From assembly GCA_964023205.1 (NCBI GenBank), contig OZ026835.1, forward strand, positions 9,444,414 through 9,508,413: a DNA stretch of 64,000 bases. Direction: 5' to 3'. Positions 1 through 11,889 of the stretch are shown here, piece after piece. The notes under the pieces were generated by a model. That model did not search any database. It saw only the letters and a list, made by a program, of their open reading frames with translations, and was not told the DNA's origin. The DNA comes from Lutraria lutraria (Eukaryota; Mollusca; Bivalvia; Venerida; Mactridae). Within the stretch, counting starts at the first letter, position 1, and each line of letters starts with the position of its first letter. Position numbers and translations under genes: made by a program.

Positions 1-18
1 TCACAGGTGTCAACAGAT

Positions 19-199
19 TACAGTCATACCTGAGTAAGCATCCTCCTCTGTATAAAGGCCACTCGGTGAATAAAGGCCTTCTCTTGAAAACCATCATTGA
101 TAATTTAGAATAAAATGACCTCCAAATGATGGCCAATTGCCAATAAAGGCCACATTTTATCTATCCTATGGTAGGCCTTTGTTCAAAGGGTTGACTGTT
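19..199. mobile_element. MITE-like element with TACAGTCA ends
   Basis: The left end reads TACAGTCATACC and the right end GGGTTGACTGTT, which are imperfect inverted repeats. The interior carries repeated AAAGGCC words. The element at 3193-3366 has the same ends, and a related end lies near 18890-18930. The right end stops about 27 bases before the first exon acceptor (AG at 225-226), so the element supplies part of that intron's 3' end. Boundaries are by eye. Confidence 0.4.
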
Positions 200-226
200 T
201 TATCATTTTTGTTTTTGTCCCTACAG

Positions 227-3200
227 CATGTGAAGGACCCAAGCATGATATCTCATCATAAAGTTCAGCGGGCCCTTGAACTCAGTGTACCATTCTTACA
301 ATGTGAAAAATTCTTCCACATGTTGTCATTACAAGAATTGAAAGGTAAGTAGGTTCTTGTATTATTTGGCTGTCATAGCCCTCATTCTTAGACACACAGT
401 CCAGTAACCAAGGTTATCAATTTTAAGATCAAAACTCAAATCTCAATTTTTGTACATTTGATCGCCTCAAGTAAATAACAGTTTAAATGGTGTTTTATTT
501 GCATATCAAAAATACTCCTGAATATATATGAATTTTACAATTGAATCTCGATAGGTCTGCTTACACAATTCGCCATTTCAATCAATTTGTCCATCTCTAT
601 AGCCTGAACTTCAATTAACTAATTAATGGATGTTTAAAATGTGAAAAGGGTAACATGCTTGTCTCTAATGTCAGGCAAGTGACATTAATAACAGCTTTAT
701 ATTGAATGTTTTCTGATTTTTAGATGCCATGCCATCAGATAAGATGTCGGAAGTGGACAGCCATCTTAGAAACAGTGTACGAGAGTTGATTGATCTGACA
801 AATGAGAAAACTGTCTCTGTGTTTTTTGTGTATTCTACAAAAGATGAACCAGATCTGGCCAATGAGAACAAACTCGTACACCCGGGAACTGTTATGGAAG
901 ATATGAGATCACAGGAAATATTCAAAGTGTAAGTTAGAAATTATATATATTATATTTTCTGTTGCAGAGAATGTTGTTTATTGTTGAAGTTTCGGTCTAA
1001 TTATATGATTCAAACATCAATAGTATTTGTTTATTGTGGTATTGGTCCATGAACCTCTGAATTATGAGTGCCAAGCCTGGTCACAGCACTAGTTTCCTGT
1101 GTTGATTTTTTTTCGATGGAGTTAAACCACTGGACAGCTTCCACTTGTGAAGTTTGGTCTTGAATGGGGCTATTATTAACTGGTACAATTCAGTGACCAT
1201 AACCCTTCAACCATGAGGCCCCTGTAGTGGTTTTGTTATGTAAGTGTAGTGGTGTTATATATTGTTTTTGTAAAATGGCTGGGATGTTCACCAGCCTGAT
1301 TAGGTCAGTTTGTAAAGCATCTGACTCACAAGCAGGAGGTCGCGGGTTCGAGTCCTGCATCTGGTACATTATTTTCCTCCTTCTGTTCATCCTCCACTTT
1401 CATTTCAAGTGATTCATGTGGAGAAGATTTATTCTTATGCAGAGACCAGGGTTCGTACTGAAACAGAATCCAGGAGCACTGGTTGGGTTGACTGATTGGT
1501 GGCATATAGCTGAAATATTGTAGGAAACAGGCATAGACCAAAGAAAGTGAAATGGGACATGGCACCAGATTCATGATTTACTTTCCAAATTTACCATTTG
1601 TTTTTGTCAGATTTTAGCAAATTCATGTCTATTATTTACATTTGTTTATATTTTTCAAGGTCATACACTGACAAACCAGAGATGGCTGATATGGAAGCCT
1701 TGACCTTGTCAATGAAATCTAATGATGTCATCATATTTGGCATGTCGGATCAGTTTGCTGAAAATCCAGACTGTAAAAAACTCTTATTGTACACTAAGGA
1801 AGTCTTACAGAGACCTATTCTGCTGTTGTTGCTGGGGAAAACTAAAAATTGGCAGAAAGGAGATCTTAGTATGCCACTTGGTGATGAGGTTTGTGGATAT
1901 ACGTTTATGAATATTTTTAAGTAATTCCCCATATATGGAGGGGTTATGGGTGTGCAAATCTACAGATTTGAGGCTGATAATTGTAGGAAGGGGACATTTT
2001 TACAGTATATTGGTTATGCTATTTAATATTTAATGTTGTAGGATGAGTGATGGAATGTGAATCATGACTGTTGAATGTTAAAACATACTTGTACAAAAAT
2101 ATTCTGGACAAAATTATAACAGGGATTTTTGAGATATTGTCCTTTTCATTGGAAATTTTTAAGACATTACTGTATTTTTAGTCTCAAAAATGTGCATTGA
2201 AATGTTGTATTTTCTTAAAATGTAGAACTTTTGTTTGAATTTGATATTTTAATTGTTTCGTATCACATTTCTATACAGGTGTTTGTTGATATGACAAATA
2301 AAGACAGATACACTCATAAGATAAAGGAACTTTATGAGGCAATACAAAAGAAAGATGAGTCAAATAAAAAGGTAATTGAAATTTGATTTAAAGGTGATTG
2401 CAGTTAGATTTAAGATAATTGAGGTTTGATTTAAACTTCAGATCAGTAAGTTTGAAAATTATTATATAAAGTGATAAAAGTATGAAATGTCCTTCATAAA
2501 TGTTATTTTTGTTCAGATTTTTGTGCGAAAATATTCCTGTCTTGATCAAACTTAGTAAAATGTTTAAGGGAATAATATCTCAGTAAAATAAAGAAAGAGC
2601 AAAATTTGACAGATGTTTTTTTTGGCAGGCTTGCTCTCTTGTTCTATAATGGGATACTTTTACTGATTAATATATTTATATTATTGATAGAAACTGAAAG
2701 TTTTCCAGTAAACAAAGATTCAAATAAATTATAAAATAATATTATGGGTTCTTGTAATATCAAGGTATTTGTTTTTTGGTTGAAAAAAGACATATTTTGT
2801 GCATTAATGAGCATAATTGCCATAATTTCATGAAATGCTTAAGTAATGCTGACAGAATATACATTCTAATCCAGAGACTCATGCTATACATACATTGTAG
2901 TTCCCACATCCACAATATTTACCTCCCTTGTTTTGAATTGGCGATTGAATGATTTAAAAATGTTATTGATTTCAGGTTAAAGAAAAAGCGCCTGATTGTT
3001 TCATTAGTTATTGTTGGACAAACTCCCATGATGCAATAGCAAAGGGATCTAGACCCAAAGAAGGGTCACTTGGTTGGAGTGGCGGTGATCCTAGAGAAGT
3101 GAAGACATTTTTAGAAAAAAAAGGAATTCCCTGCTGGATTGATGTTGAAAGAGTGGGAGGGGTAAGATATTTTCATCATTAGGAGTTCTATGTACAGTCA

Positions 3201-4321
3201 AACCTGTGGACAAAGGCAATCCTTGGGAAAGTGAATTGTGATCTTTATTGACAGATGACCTTTATTTTAAGGTCATTGCGTTCTTGATATTCAAAGAAAG
3301 GTTTTAAAGAGCAGCTTTATGCACATGGTGGTCTTTATTTGGAGTTGGCCGCTAGATTTGACTGTAATACTTTCATTGATTCAAACTGCATTTCCATTTT
3401 TCTGCCTCCATTGTAAGGATATGGTAATAATCTCTATCTGAATGTCTGCCTTTCAGTCTGTATTTAAGAATTCCGTTCAGTGTATTGCTAAAAACAAACA
3501 AAAATTCAGCAGACTTAATTTAAACTTTTAACAATTGCAATATACAGGTTTCATGTACTTTTCAATGTGAATAATGACCATAAACTGTGTCATTCCTAAT
3601 TATCAAAATCATACCCATTGGTAGCATTTTTTGTTTTTTATGTGTTTTGGTTACGCTTTTATTACTAAAAAGTAGAGGAAAGCTATAACCTAAATGAATT
3701 CTAATGCTCTCAGAATTGTTGGCTCACTCAGTGCTATTTGTACATGTATTCAAAATATTACATAAAGTTACAAATCATTTAATATCAGTTTTTGAACAGT
3801 TACTATTAAACGCTTGAAAATGTTTGATGCTACAGTCAGCGATGTTTTTCATATCTTGTGAAAATAATTGAATTCTTATGATCTGGTTTAATTGTAGGTT
3901 GGTTTGTATACATCTATTGCTGATGGTCTTAGAGAAGCTAAAGTTGTTCTAGCATTTGTATCAGATGAGGTAAGTGAAGAAACTTTAGTCCAAGCTTGGT
4001 TTTTGGTTCAAACAGATATTCATCAACTTTTACCATTTGGCATAAACTCTAAAAACAACTAATAGAATATAATGTAACTGCTGACTGAACATTTCTTCTT
4101 TACTAAGCAGAGTGGGATGAATTTCAAATTTTAAGGTGTATGCTTACTTAGCTAATATATGTCTATGAGACTGCACTCTTCTGGGTCATCTGTGATTACA
4201 AGGTCAAAGGTCATAAGATCAGATCATGGAAAACCTATCATGGTCAAATTGTTGTATTACTGACAATTGAATGAAAAAAAAAAAAATTATACAATGTTCA
4301 AGAGGTTGAATCTTATTACAG

Positions 4322-4352
<31 letters not shown>

Positions 4353-7300
4353 CTATTGGAATTAGAAGTTGTACATGTTTGTAATATTTCAGTATGTTGA
4401 ATCAAAGAACTGTGTAATGGAGTTTAGACAGAGTTTGATCACTTGTCGTATACCAGTGATTGTTGTTGTCGTGGGAACAGGATATAAATGGGAAGAAAAT
4501 GAGGTAAAAATTCAATATGAAGTATAACATGGTTATAATCATCATCTTAGAATAAGTGAAGCTTATGATAGAATAATGTGGTGTTATATGCTTTATCCAT
4601 AAAATAACAAATAAAGTCAGTGCTTTCATTTGATGCTTAAAATGGTGTTTTGACTCTTAAAATTAGTAAAATAAGGCTTAATTCTGACTCTTGAAAATTT
4701 CTGACTCTTGAAAATTTGTACCAAGGGTCAAATTTGTAATTGCAAAAGCAAGATTTTGCTGATGCTTTTAATTATAATCAGTCAAAGGTGATATTGACCG
4801 TCAACTTATGACGTCTAATGTGAACCCTGAAAGTACATGTGTAAGTGATAAACTTGTTCATAAAATATTCAGAGTATGGTAGACAACTTTGTCCAATTAT
4901 ATATGTTGAGTCGTGTATTTTTTATTTTATGCTCAGTGTATGATGTAGGACATACACGGTTGTATTGTTGTATTACCAGGTTGGTATGATGGCTGTCGGA
5001 CATAAATGTCCCAAAGTCAACCTACAGTTTGAAAACCAGTCAGGTTATCTACAAATATTAAAACTAGTACAGGAAAGACTATCAACATCCAATGCTGACA
5101 AAAAATCCAGTCAAGATGTAGAAAAACAGAGGAATATTGCTTTCCAGGTTTGTGTTATGATATTTATTTTGTAACTGCACTTTGATGAGCAATGTACTCT
5201 TGTCAATGTTTGTTTATTTGAGTTTTACGCCCATTTTCAACAGTCAGAGTCATATAAGACGGACAGTTCATCTAACCATTGTTCCTGGGAAGAACCAGTA
5301 CTAGACTCCCATCCTCCATAAGCAGCTACTTTCTCACATGATTGTCAATATGTATAAAGGTCATGTAGTTCCTTAAGTCAAGAAAATCTGTCTGTTTCAT
5401 CTATACAACGTTAAGTCAAGCTACCACCGGGGGCATATGTGTTTAATGAATACTTCATATGTTTCTCCTTTCCTTGACCATTTTACCAGGATATTGATTT
5501 ATATGAATGTTGATAATTCAAATTCTTGATCTCCTTCTGTTAGGAATTGGAAATCATTTTGGTAGATCTTGTTGCTATAGATTTGTCTTACTGGTATTTC
5601 AGGAAGTATTGGAACTCACTCAGAGGAAGTTCTTGCGTCATATGAACCATTCATTCATCACCAATGACCTTGAACCCTACCCATCATTATTTGTGGTTGA
5701 CTTCATCTCAGATAAGGAAAGGAGTGACTATGAGACTGCTCGTAAAGAATCTATTGAAAAAAATAACACAAAGGAACAGAAAGAAGGGGAAAGTGGTCAA
5801 AAGTCACAAAAAGAAGAAACAGAAGCTGCTCCAGTGGTGAGTCTTGTTAATTATCATCATCTTCCTGTATAGAAAATGGAATTATATTACCAAAAACTTC
5901 AACATTTCAGTCAACTGCTTCTGCAAGTCTTTATTATCATACTCACCTCAAACTTTTCCTGTGATTTTTTAGTCACAGTACTTGACTCAGTCGTTGGGAT
6001 TAGGACACTGAAAAAAGCATCCCTGAGAAATTTGGGAGGCGATGCCGAGGTTTGAACCCACAACCTTTGGTTCAGTAGTCCAGCATGTTACCACTAGACC
6101 ACCAAGCAGCCCTGTACATATGGCCTATCCAATCATCTCATATTTTGTTGAATCAGAGAATGTTTGATGATGATCATAAAATTGACTGTGGTTGACCGAA
6201 AATATTTTTACAAAATTTATACATCAGGGCGGTAAACTGGAATATCAACTATCAATCAGCCACTCGTTTGATTTATTATATTATTTCATTAGATTTATGA
6301 CAAAGTTTTCATAACACTTCAGTCTTCCTTGTGTTGCCTCCATGAAAAATTCATTTATAAAATAATTTCTTTCCTAATTTCAGGAGATACTTCCGGAGTT
6401 GAAGACCAAATATTGTATACGACTTTTGTGTGAACATATTGAGGTACATGAGCTTTCATTTTATACTCAGATCAAAACTTTAAGTGTCCCCGAGTCCTAT
6501 GTTGATTATGTTTTGAGAGAGTAGTGTTAACGCTATAAGACACATATTGAATATCTTCGTATGGTGATATTGTAATTATCATCTATGACTTAAAAGAATT
6601 TTGGAAGAGAGGGTTACTAAGGCATAAAAGTATTTGGTTCTTTCTTGTTACATGCTCATAATAGTAGGGAACATAGGGTGAAGCTTTGTATTTTTTATGG
6701 TCACAGGATAAAATTAGGATAGGTCAGGTAACCAGAAACAAACTTCAGCTTAAAGTTGATATAAGAAAATAGAAATGAAAAAAAAATTGTCATTTCAAGT
6801 GTATATTTTTATGTTGGTGTTATACCGTTATAAGGTGTACTATAACTAAATTCAAATCTAATTGTTGCACATTTTTTAATTGGATTACTGATGATTTATT
6901 CATTTTCACTTCATACCTAAAGAGTGAAGATCTAAACATGCATTGCAGAAAAAAGATACATGTACAAATTCAAATTGAATTACAGTAAAACATCTAATGA
7001 ACTTATATATAGTCAAGAATCTGATACAGCAAACTTTTTATTTTTCCAGCTCACATCCATTTATTGTTCTGTTATGGTTTTAGTGAAATATGGATTTAAT
7101 GAAATTATTTTTTTGGTCCCCGGGAATTTATTATAACTGTGTCTTACTATAGAGCATACAATGAGTAACAAATTTGTTAATAATGTTCCTTTTTTATTGC
7201 TATCAGGGCTGGCATGTGATGCCGTCATACATTCCATTCCCTGACCTCGACCCTGAAGAAGAACAGAACTTACTAGACAGTGCTGCGTCATACCTCACCC

Positions 7301-9640
7301 GTGTATACACTATAATCAAATACAGCAACATACTGTTGGAATGTGTCACTACACCAGAGGGTGAAATATTTCAGCAACGTATGGAAGATGTAAGTTTATT
7401 TTTTGATGACGTATGACATGAACTTTATGTAAGTGATTATTGTGTTCTTGAGTTTTAACATCAGGTTTGACATTAGGGTTCAAAACCCAATATTACAGCC
7501 ACTATATCAATTTTAAATGTTTACTCGGTGACAGTGTTTTCATTAAGAACAAATTGCCTATGAAAATCATTTGTTTAAACCACAAAAGAATCTGTTACAA
7601 TCCTCAAGTTCGAAATACTTATAAACCAGGCCATCCCCAGTCAAATCGGTTTCACAAGAAAATCTGTTGTACTGAAGAATATTAATTAAAACACTGGGTG
7701 ATGGTTTGTATNNNNNNNNNNNNNNNNNNNNNNNNNNNNNNNNNNNNNNNNNNNNNNNNNNNNNNNNNNNNNNNNNNNNNNNNNNNNNNNNNNNNNNNNN
7801 NNNNNNNNNNNNNNNNNNNNNNNNNNNNNNNNNNNNNNNNNNNNNNNNNNNNNNNNNNNNNNNNNNNNNNNNNNNNNNNNNNNNNNNNNNNNNNNNNNNN
7901 NNNNNNNNNNNTCTCTTGAGCAATATTCTCCTTTCAACAATGGTACGATTTTTTCCCACTGCATGATTTAACTATTAATTTAACCTCTCTAGAGCAACAA
8001 CCTCTCAACAACAACATAATACTTTGGAGAGGTTGCACTGTAGTTAGATTGTGAAATAGGAAAAAAATCATGCTGTTGTTGAAGTGATGGGGGTTGTTGC
8101 TCAAGAGAGGGCCGCTCTGGAGACATCATACTGCACAGAAAAAACTCAATATTAATACCACATCAATACTAGAAACACTTCCTGACCATTTTTTCAACAT
8201 GTCCTCTTTACTAAACTTTAAATGATACCTTCTCTCTGGCGGTGACTTAGATTTGTCATGTTCTGTTTATTATCAGATTGGTGTAAAGAGTGGAGCTGAT
8301 TTCAAGCAGGAGTATCTGGCACTACGTACTACCATCATGCAACAAGATAAGAATAGATCCATGTCAGGGCTTAAAAAGTATGTATCCATGTGAACCAATA
8401 TTTATTTAGAATCAAACCTGTGATTATAGCAAACATATGGTAGACAAATTTTCATTATGCTATATGGTCCCAATATTACTGCTTCTCTGAACATATGAAT
8501 TTCAAACTGTCAACTGTCCAAAACTAAAGTTCCGATATGTTGTTGAAATTTTAAGACAAACGCAAGTCTCGCAGAATTTAACGGATTATAAAAGCTCATG
8601 AAAATTTAGCCAGTGCTTTAAATTCACTTTAAGGAAGTGTCTGTATGCCAGAAAACTGACTAACTTCTTGTTCGAATAATAAATAGATAGTTGTACAGCA
8701 GTATTGATGTACCATTGGAAAACTACAAGTCATTCATTGGTACAACTTAGTAAACTGGTTTCAATGAAAGACAATATAAAGTAAGTTTAATTACTGGATG
8801 TTAAATAAGTATGGAAAGCCCAACTGAACCAGACTTTTGTCTCTTTTGTCTTTAAGTATATTTTATCTACTTGTAGATGTCATACTAATGGGAAGTATGT
8901 ATGGTTATGCAAGACACATAAGAAAGCCACCAGTAGCAAAACTGAACAAATGTATGATAATAAGTTTGGTGAGGAAGAGTCAAATATTCCCATACCATCT
9001 GGAGGTAAGTTTGTTCATGTATTGTTGGAGGTTTATTGAACCACTGTAGTGAAGGTCTCAGAAAATGAGAGCTGGTACCCATATTAGTGATACTTACACT
9101 GGTTCCCTAAACAACGATGCTTGACTGCAGTATACTTTGCACTTCAGCTGGTACCCTGATCTATGATACTTGACTGCCATCTGCTTAACCGGTACCCTCA
9201 TCAGTCAAACTTGACTGTAACCTGCTTAAAATGGTACCCTCATTAGTCATTGGTACCTTTGTCCGTGATACTTGACTTAAATTTACATTGTGCGTAGGCC
9301 AGTACCACGTAAAATGATACTATCAATACATTAAACAGAATAACAACATATTATCTATTTTTTGCACGAAATACACAAATTATGAGACGAAAGATGGTCT
9401 TCTTTATGTATGTTTCCTTATATTGTCATATTGAAAAGGTAGCCAATTTAATAACATCTTTATACTGGTACAATTTGTATTTCAGAGGGTTTTGTTGCTA
9501 TAGAACCAGAGGAAGCGATGGAGGCCACTCAAACTGCACCAAAGGCTGCAAATGCTCCCAAGAAGTTGTTCCGTAGAAATATAAGTGATCAAAGACCAGC
9601 TTTCAAAAGGCAAACTAGCCAAGCTTGCAATGTGATGTAA
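227..9640 (+). CDS. Tandem-TIR-domain protein, 3' part of gene (14 exons visible)
   Basis: Exons: 227-344, 724-928, 1660-1888, 2279-2371, 2976-3161, 3898-3969, 4393-4503, 4980-5147, 5603-5836, 6384-6443, 7207-7389, 8277-8377, 8877-9004, 9486-9640. They join in frame for 2043 bases, giving 680 residues and a TAA. The gene starts before the window. Numbering is within the visible part. Residues 70-215 look like a degenerate TIR fold (VSVFFVYS strand, then NPDC). Residues 216-394 are a clearer TIR domain: DCFISYCW, GIPCWIDVERVGG, a helix ADGLREAK, and ESKNCVMEF, whose Glu311 sits where NADase-type TIRs keep the catalytic Glu. A charged Lys/Glu stretch (about 440-472) follows, then two unassigned conserved-looking blocks (YCIRLLCEHIEGWH; CHTNGKYVWLCKTH). 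The protein ends in CNVM, a CaaX-like motif after a basic stretch. TIR proteins act in innate immunity or NAD+ cleavage; a role here is inference. An extra exon could hide in the gap at 7712-7911. Confidence 0.85.
1285..1540 (+). mobile_element. tRNA-derived SINE in intron 2 of the TIR gene
   Basis: A tRNA-like head has an A-box-like TAGGTCAGTTTG (1301-1312) and a B box GGTTCGAGTCC (1345-1355), correctly spaced. A non-tRNA body follows, with a tail containing TTGGGTTGACTGATTGG and GCTGAAATATTG. Similar tail words (GTTAGGTGAATC, ACTGAAAATTG on the minus strand) end the SINE at 11890-12124, so at least two families share a 3' module. No cloverleaf could be folded with confidence, so I do not call a working tRNA. 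Confidence 0.6.
3193..3366. mobile_element. MITE with TACAGTCAAA inverted ends, intron 5
   Basis: It starts TACAGTCAAACCTG and ends TAGATTTGACTGTA, which are near-perfect inverted repeats over about 12 bases. The 174-bp interior has AAGGC/CTTTATT words shared with the element at 19-199. There is no coding potential, so it is non-autonomous. Confidence 0.6.
4322..4348. repeat. (TA)n microsatellite
   Basis: An uninterrupted TA dinucleotide run of about 13 units lies in intron 6 of the TIR gene, about 45 bases before the exon 7 acceptor. Confidence 0.9.
5205..5345 (+). repeat. Dispersed repeat, family shared with 59951-60095
   Basis: The segment contains GTTTGTTTATTTGAGTTTTA, GTCAGAGTCATATAAGACGG, ACAGTTCA and TTCCTGGGAAGAACCAG. 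The same words in the same order recur at 59951-60095 (GTCAGAGTCATATGAGGCGG, TTCCTGGGAAGAGCCAG). I see no coding potential and no clear inverted ends; it may be a SINE or a MITE fragment. Confidence 0.65.
5975..6112 (-). mobile_element. tRNA-derived SINE (minus strand), intron 9 of the TIR gene
   Basis: On the minus strand the head reads GCTTGGTGGTCTAGTGGTAA, a good tRNA A-box region, and a B box (GGTTCAAACC) lies at 6050-6059. The tail ends in GACTGAGTCAAGTACTGTG. The copy at 18120-18290 shares the tail (TACTTGACTCGGTTGTTCGG on the plus strand) and belongs to the same family. Confidence 0.65.
6635..6742. mobile_element. Short MITE with GTTTCTGGTTAC-type ends
   Basis: The left end is TTCTTTCTTGTTACATGCTC and the right end GGTAACCAGAAACAAAC, which are inverted. 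The interior contains TTAGGATAGGTCAGG. Longer copies with the same ends are at 12367-12523 and 45035-45205. This copy looks internally deleted. Confidence 0.5.
7712..7911. other. Assembly gap (200 N)
   Basis: Exactly 200 undetermined bases interrupt intron 11 of the TIR gene. The right flank runs straight into one copy of the CTCTCC-type MITE (see 7912-8130), so the assembler probably failed in an inverted repeat. A small exon could be missing, although exon 11 ends and exon 12 begins on codon boundaries and join in frame. Confidence 0.95.
7912..8130. mobile_element. Two MITE copies in opposite orientation beside the gap
   Basis: 7912-8042 is the right part of an element ending TTGGAGAGGTTGCACTGTA. 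From about 8055 to 8125 the first half of the same element appears in reverse orientation (ATCATGCTGTTGTTGAAG, then GAGAGGGCCGCTCTGGAGA). Complete copies with both ends are at 32139-32302 and 34877-35059. Confidence 0.65.
9066..9310 (+). repeat. Degenerate tandem repeat, unit about 50-60 bp
   Basis: Intron 13 of the TIR gene holds four or five diverged units built on GGTACCCTCATTAGT, GATACTTGACTG and CTGCTTAA. Unit spacing is irregular. I see no coding capacity. Confidence 0.7.
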
Positions 9641-11050
9641 ATTTTCTGCACCGAACGTGCCAACCTTTTGCCTGATTTTTTATGTTGAAAACTCTGATAA
9701 AAGTTGTTTCTTTTTTGCAGAGATTAAGGATAATTTGATTACTACATTTAACTGTTTTTTTCTCAATTATGTTTTTATTGTTTAAACACTATCACAGTTT
9801 ATGTTTAAGACCCAGCTATAAATGTTGTTTATATTGGTAAATGAAAGTGATGTTACATTAATGGAGCCTTACATCTATAAGAACTAGATTTTTTTTCTAT
9901 TTTCTTAATGAGAGAATATTACGTTTTCTGGTACGATTGTTTTCCTAGTTGCCACCTGTAATAAGGCTGCCTTGTATAAGAAAACCAATTTGTAAACCAC
10001 TTGTAGTCCTCCGTATGACAGACATTATTTTCTTCCTGTTTGATGTCTTTTCTAAAAGGTTTGATCGTATTTGATATTACAGGGGTATTTTTTGTTAATC
10101 GTCGTATTTTGAGATTAACAATCATTTGCATGCATGCATGTTGTTGTATTGTATGTAGTTGTTTTAGACTAGATTTTACATTTGATGTGATAATCATATT
10201 GTGTTGTTACAATCACTTCTACACTACATAGTCCGTCCTATTGTGATCTATTTTTATATCTTGTTTATATTGAAGATTCATTTATTTATTTAACTTATTC
10301 ACATGATTAATTTTCTCTATAACTTTATTTGTAATAATTTCATGTAAAATGTTCCGAAAATTTAGGTTTGTCTCCTTTTTAAAAAAAAACTTATTTAGCA
10401 ACCCCACAATACTAAGAACACCATTTATATTCTAATTTCATGAACTGAATTTCAGTATTGAGACTTTAATTTAAGACAACGAGACCAGCTCAATATTTAG
10501 ATTTGTATGGTCCGATTTGGTGGTCCTATTTCTAAGGGGCTTCACCACACCATCATACTGTATGTAATTCTAATTCATTATGAAGATACTTTCATTATTA
10601 ACTTTGATTTTATTGAATTGTGTACATAAAGAAGTCAAAAATGACAATTACAGATTTTTTTATAGATTTTTGTAATCCTATATATACAGGCAATTAAACT
10701 ACGGGTAAACAGTAACTATTTGTACTAAAAAAGCAGTTCTGTAAACCAATCTGATACACTGTTCACCTATTAATGAAGCCTGCCATGTGAACATAACTAG
10801 TATCCTCAAATTGAAGACTTAAGGCCAAATTTCTCTCCTCCCTTAGTTTAACAATTTTACCAATATCTATCATATAATATACCTTAAACTATGCTCAAAT
10901 GCTTCTAACATTCATTTCATATCATTCCAAATAAAATTGCTCACTTTTTGTCGATGTTTATTTAAACGGTTCATAGAACTTTGTATTCTAGGATGATTTT
11001 ATTGGCGTCATTTTAAACACAATTCTTGACTGCTCAGTGAGGATTTACTG
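9641..11050. other. 3' UTR and intergenic DNA after the TIR gene
   Basis: No gene is supported here. The region is AT-rich and probably includes a long 3' UTR: the clearest AATAAA is at 10930-10935, about 1.3 kb after the stop codon. Earlier AT-rich stretches could supply variant signals. Short open frames here have no coding look. Confidence 0.4.
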
Positions 11051-11057
11051 TATACAT

Positions 11058-11180
11058 CTTAATATTGGCGCCCGTTTTACTTTGGCGATATTGGCGGTCA
11101 GCATCGGAACCGCCAAATCTAGACCGCGCCAATATAAAACCATGCCAATAATGAACACCGCCAATTATTTTGGCAAAGAA
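11058..11180. repeat. GGCG/CGCC inverted-word cluster
   Basis: Plus-strand words ATTGGCGCC, TTTGGCGATATTGGCGG (11066-11098) are followed by the complementary words CCGCCAAA, GCGCCAATAT, ATGCCAATA, CGCCAATTATT (11110-11165). The whole could fold into an imperfect hairpin. It resembles the core of a short palindromic DNA element; ends were not resolved. Confidence 0.5.
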
Positions 11181-11889
11181 AATTATTGTAACTTTTGTTA
11201 TCGAAAGGTGTAACTAACACTTTTTCACATAGGTTATATCAGTAATTAAGCTTGATTTATCTATAGCACATTTTATATTCATAATGCAATGATAGACAAT
11301 GAGCGGTAAATCTTGCATTCCTTAGATGATTTACGCTGATGTTATGTATACAGATTGAACCAAACATGTTATTTATTAGTGACAGTAGCAACAATAATAG
11401 AGCTTAAACTAGCATTGAAGTCATCTTTTCTTGATCCTCATGACTTTCATCAAGTTTTTTTCTCAGTCTTTTTGTTTTATGTTTTTCTTATGTATCAGGA
11501 GTTGTGTTCCTTTGAATGTTTATAATGAAATAAGTAATTAAGTTGTTGCATGATAATTTGATACTGTATTTCATAAATTTTTACATTCACTTCCTGTTGG
11601 CAGGCACAACATTTGAGTATTCGTTACAATGCAATTTTATCTACCTATTGTTGATTCTAAGATTTTAGTACATATCATTATACATGTATTGTAATTGTTG
11701 ATCTTTATTTAATTCATTGATTTCTTAAAAATCTTTTTCATACATTTTGTGTATCATTGATATCTGTGTTAATACATGTCCTCATCTATCTCAGAATATA
11801 TACATGCACTTTTCTAAATTTACTTTTGTTTGGCTTATTATTAATTCATATTTGACTCACTGTACTAAGTACATATTTGGGATTATTTG
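11181..11889. other. Intergenic DNA, nothing recognised
   Basis: AT-rich sequence between the GGCG-rich hairpin and the SINE. I see no exon-like open frame, inverted ends or tandem repeat. Confidence 0.4.

Noticed and set aside
1190..1574. Minus-strand open frames containing DSNPRPPACESDAL and DAGLEPATSCL
   Set aside because: They translate the tRNA-derived SINE head in reverse; such peptides are a familiar artefact of tRNA B boxes.
7567..7964. Open frames running through the N-gap on both strands
   Set aside because: They consist mostly of undetermined residues and exist only because N codons contain no stops.
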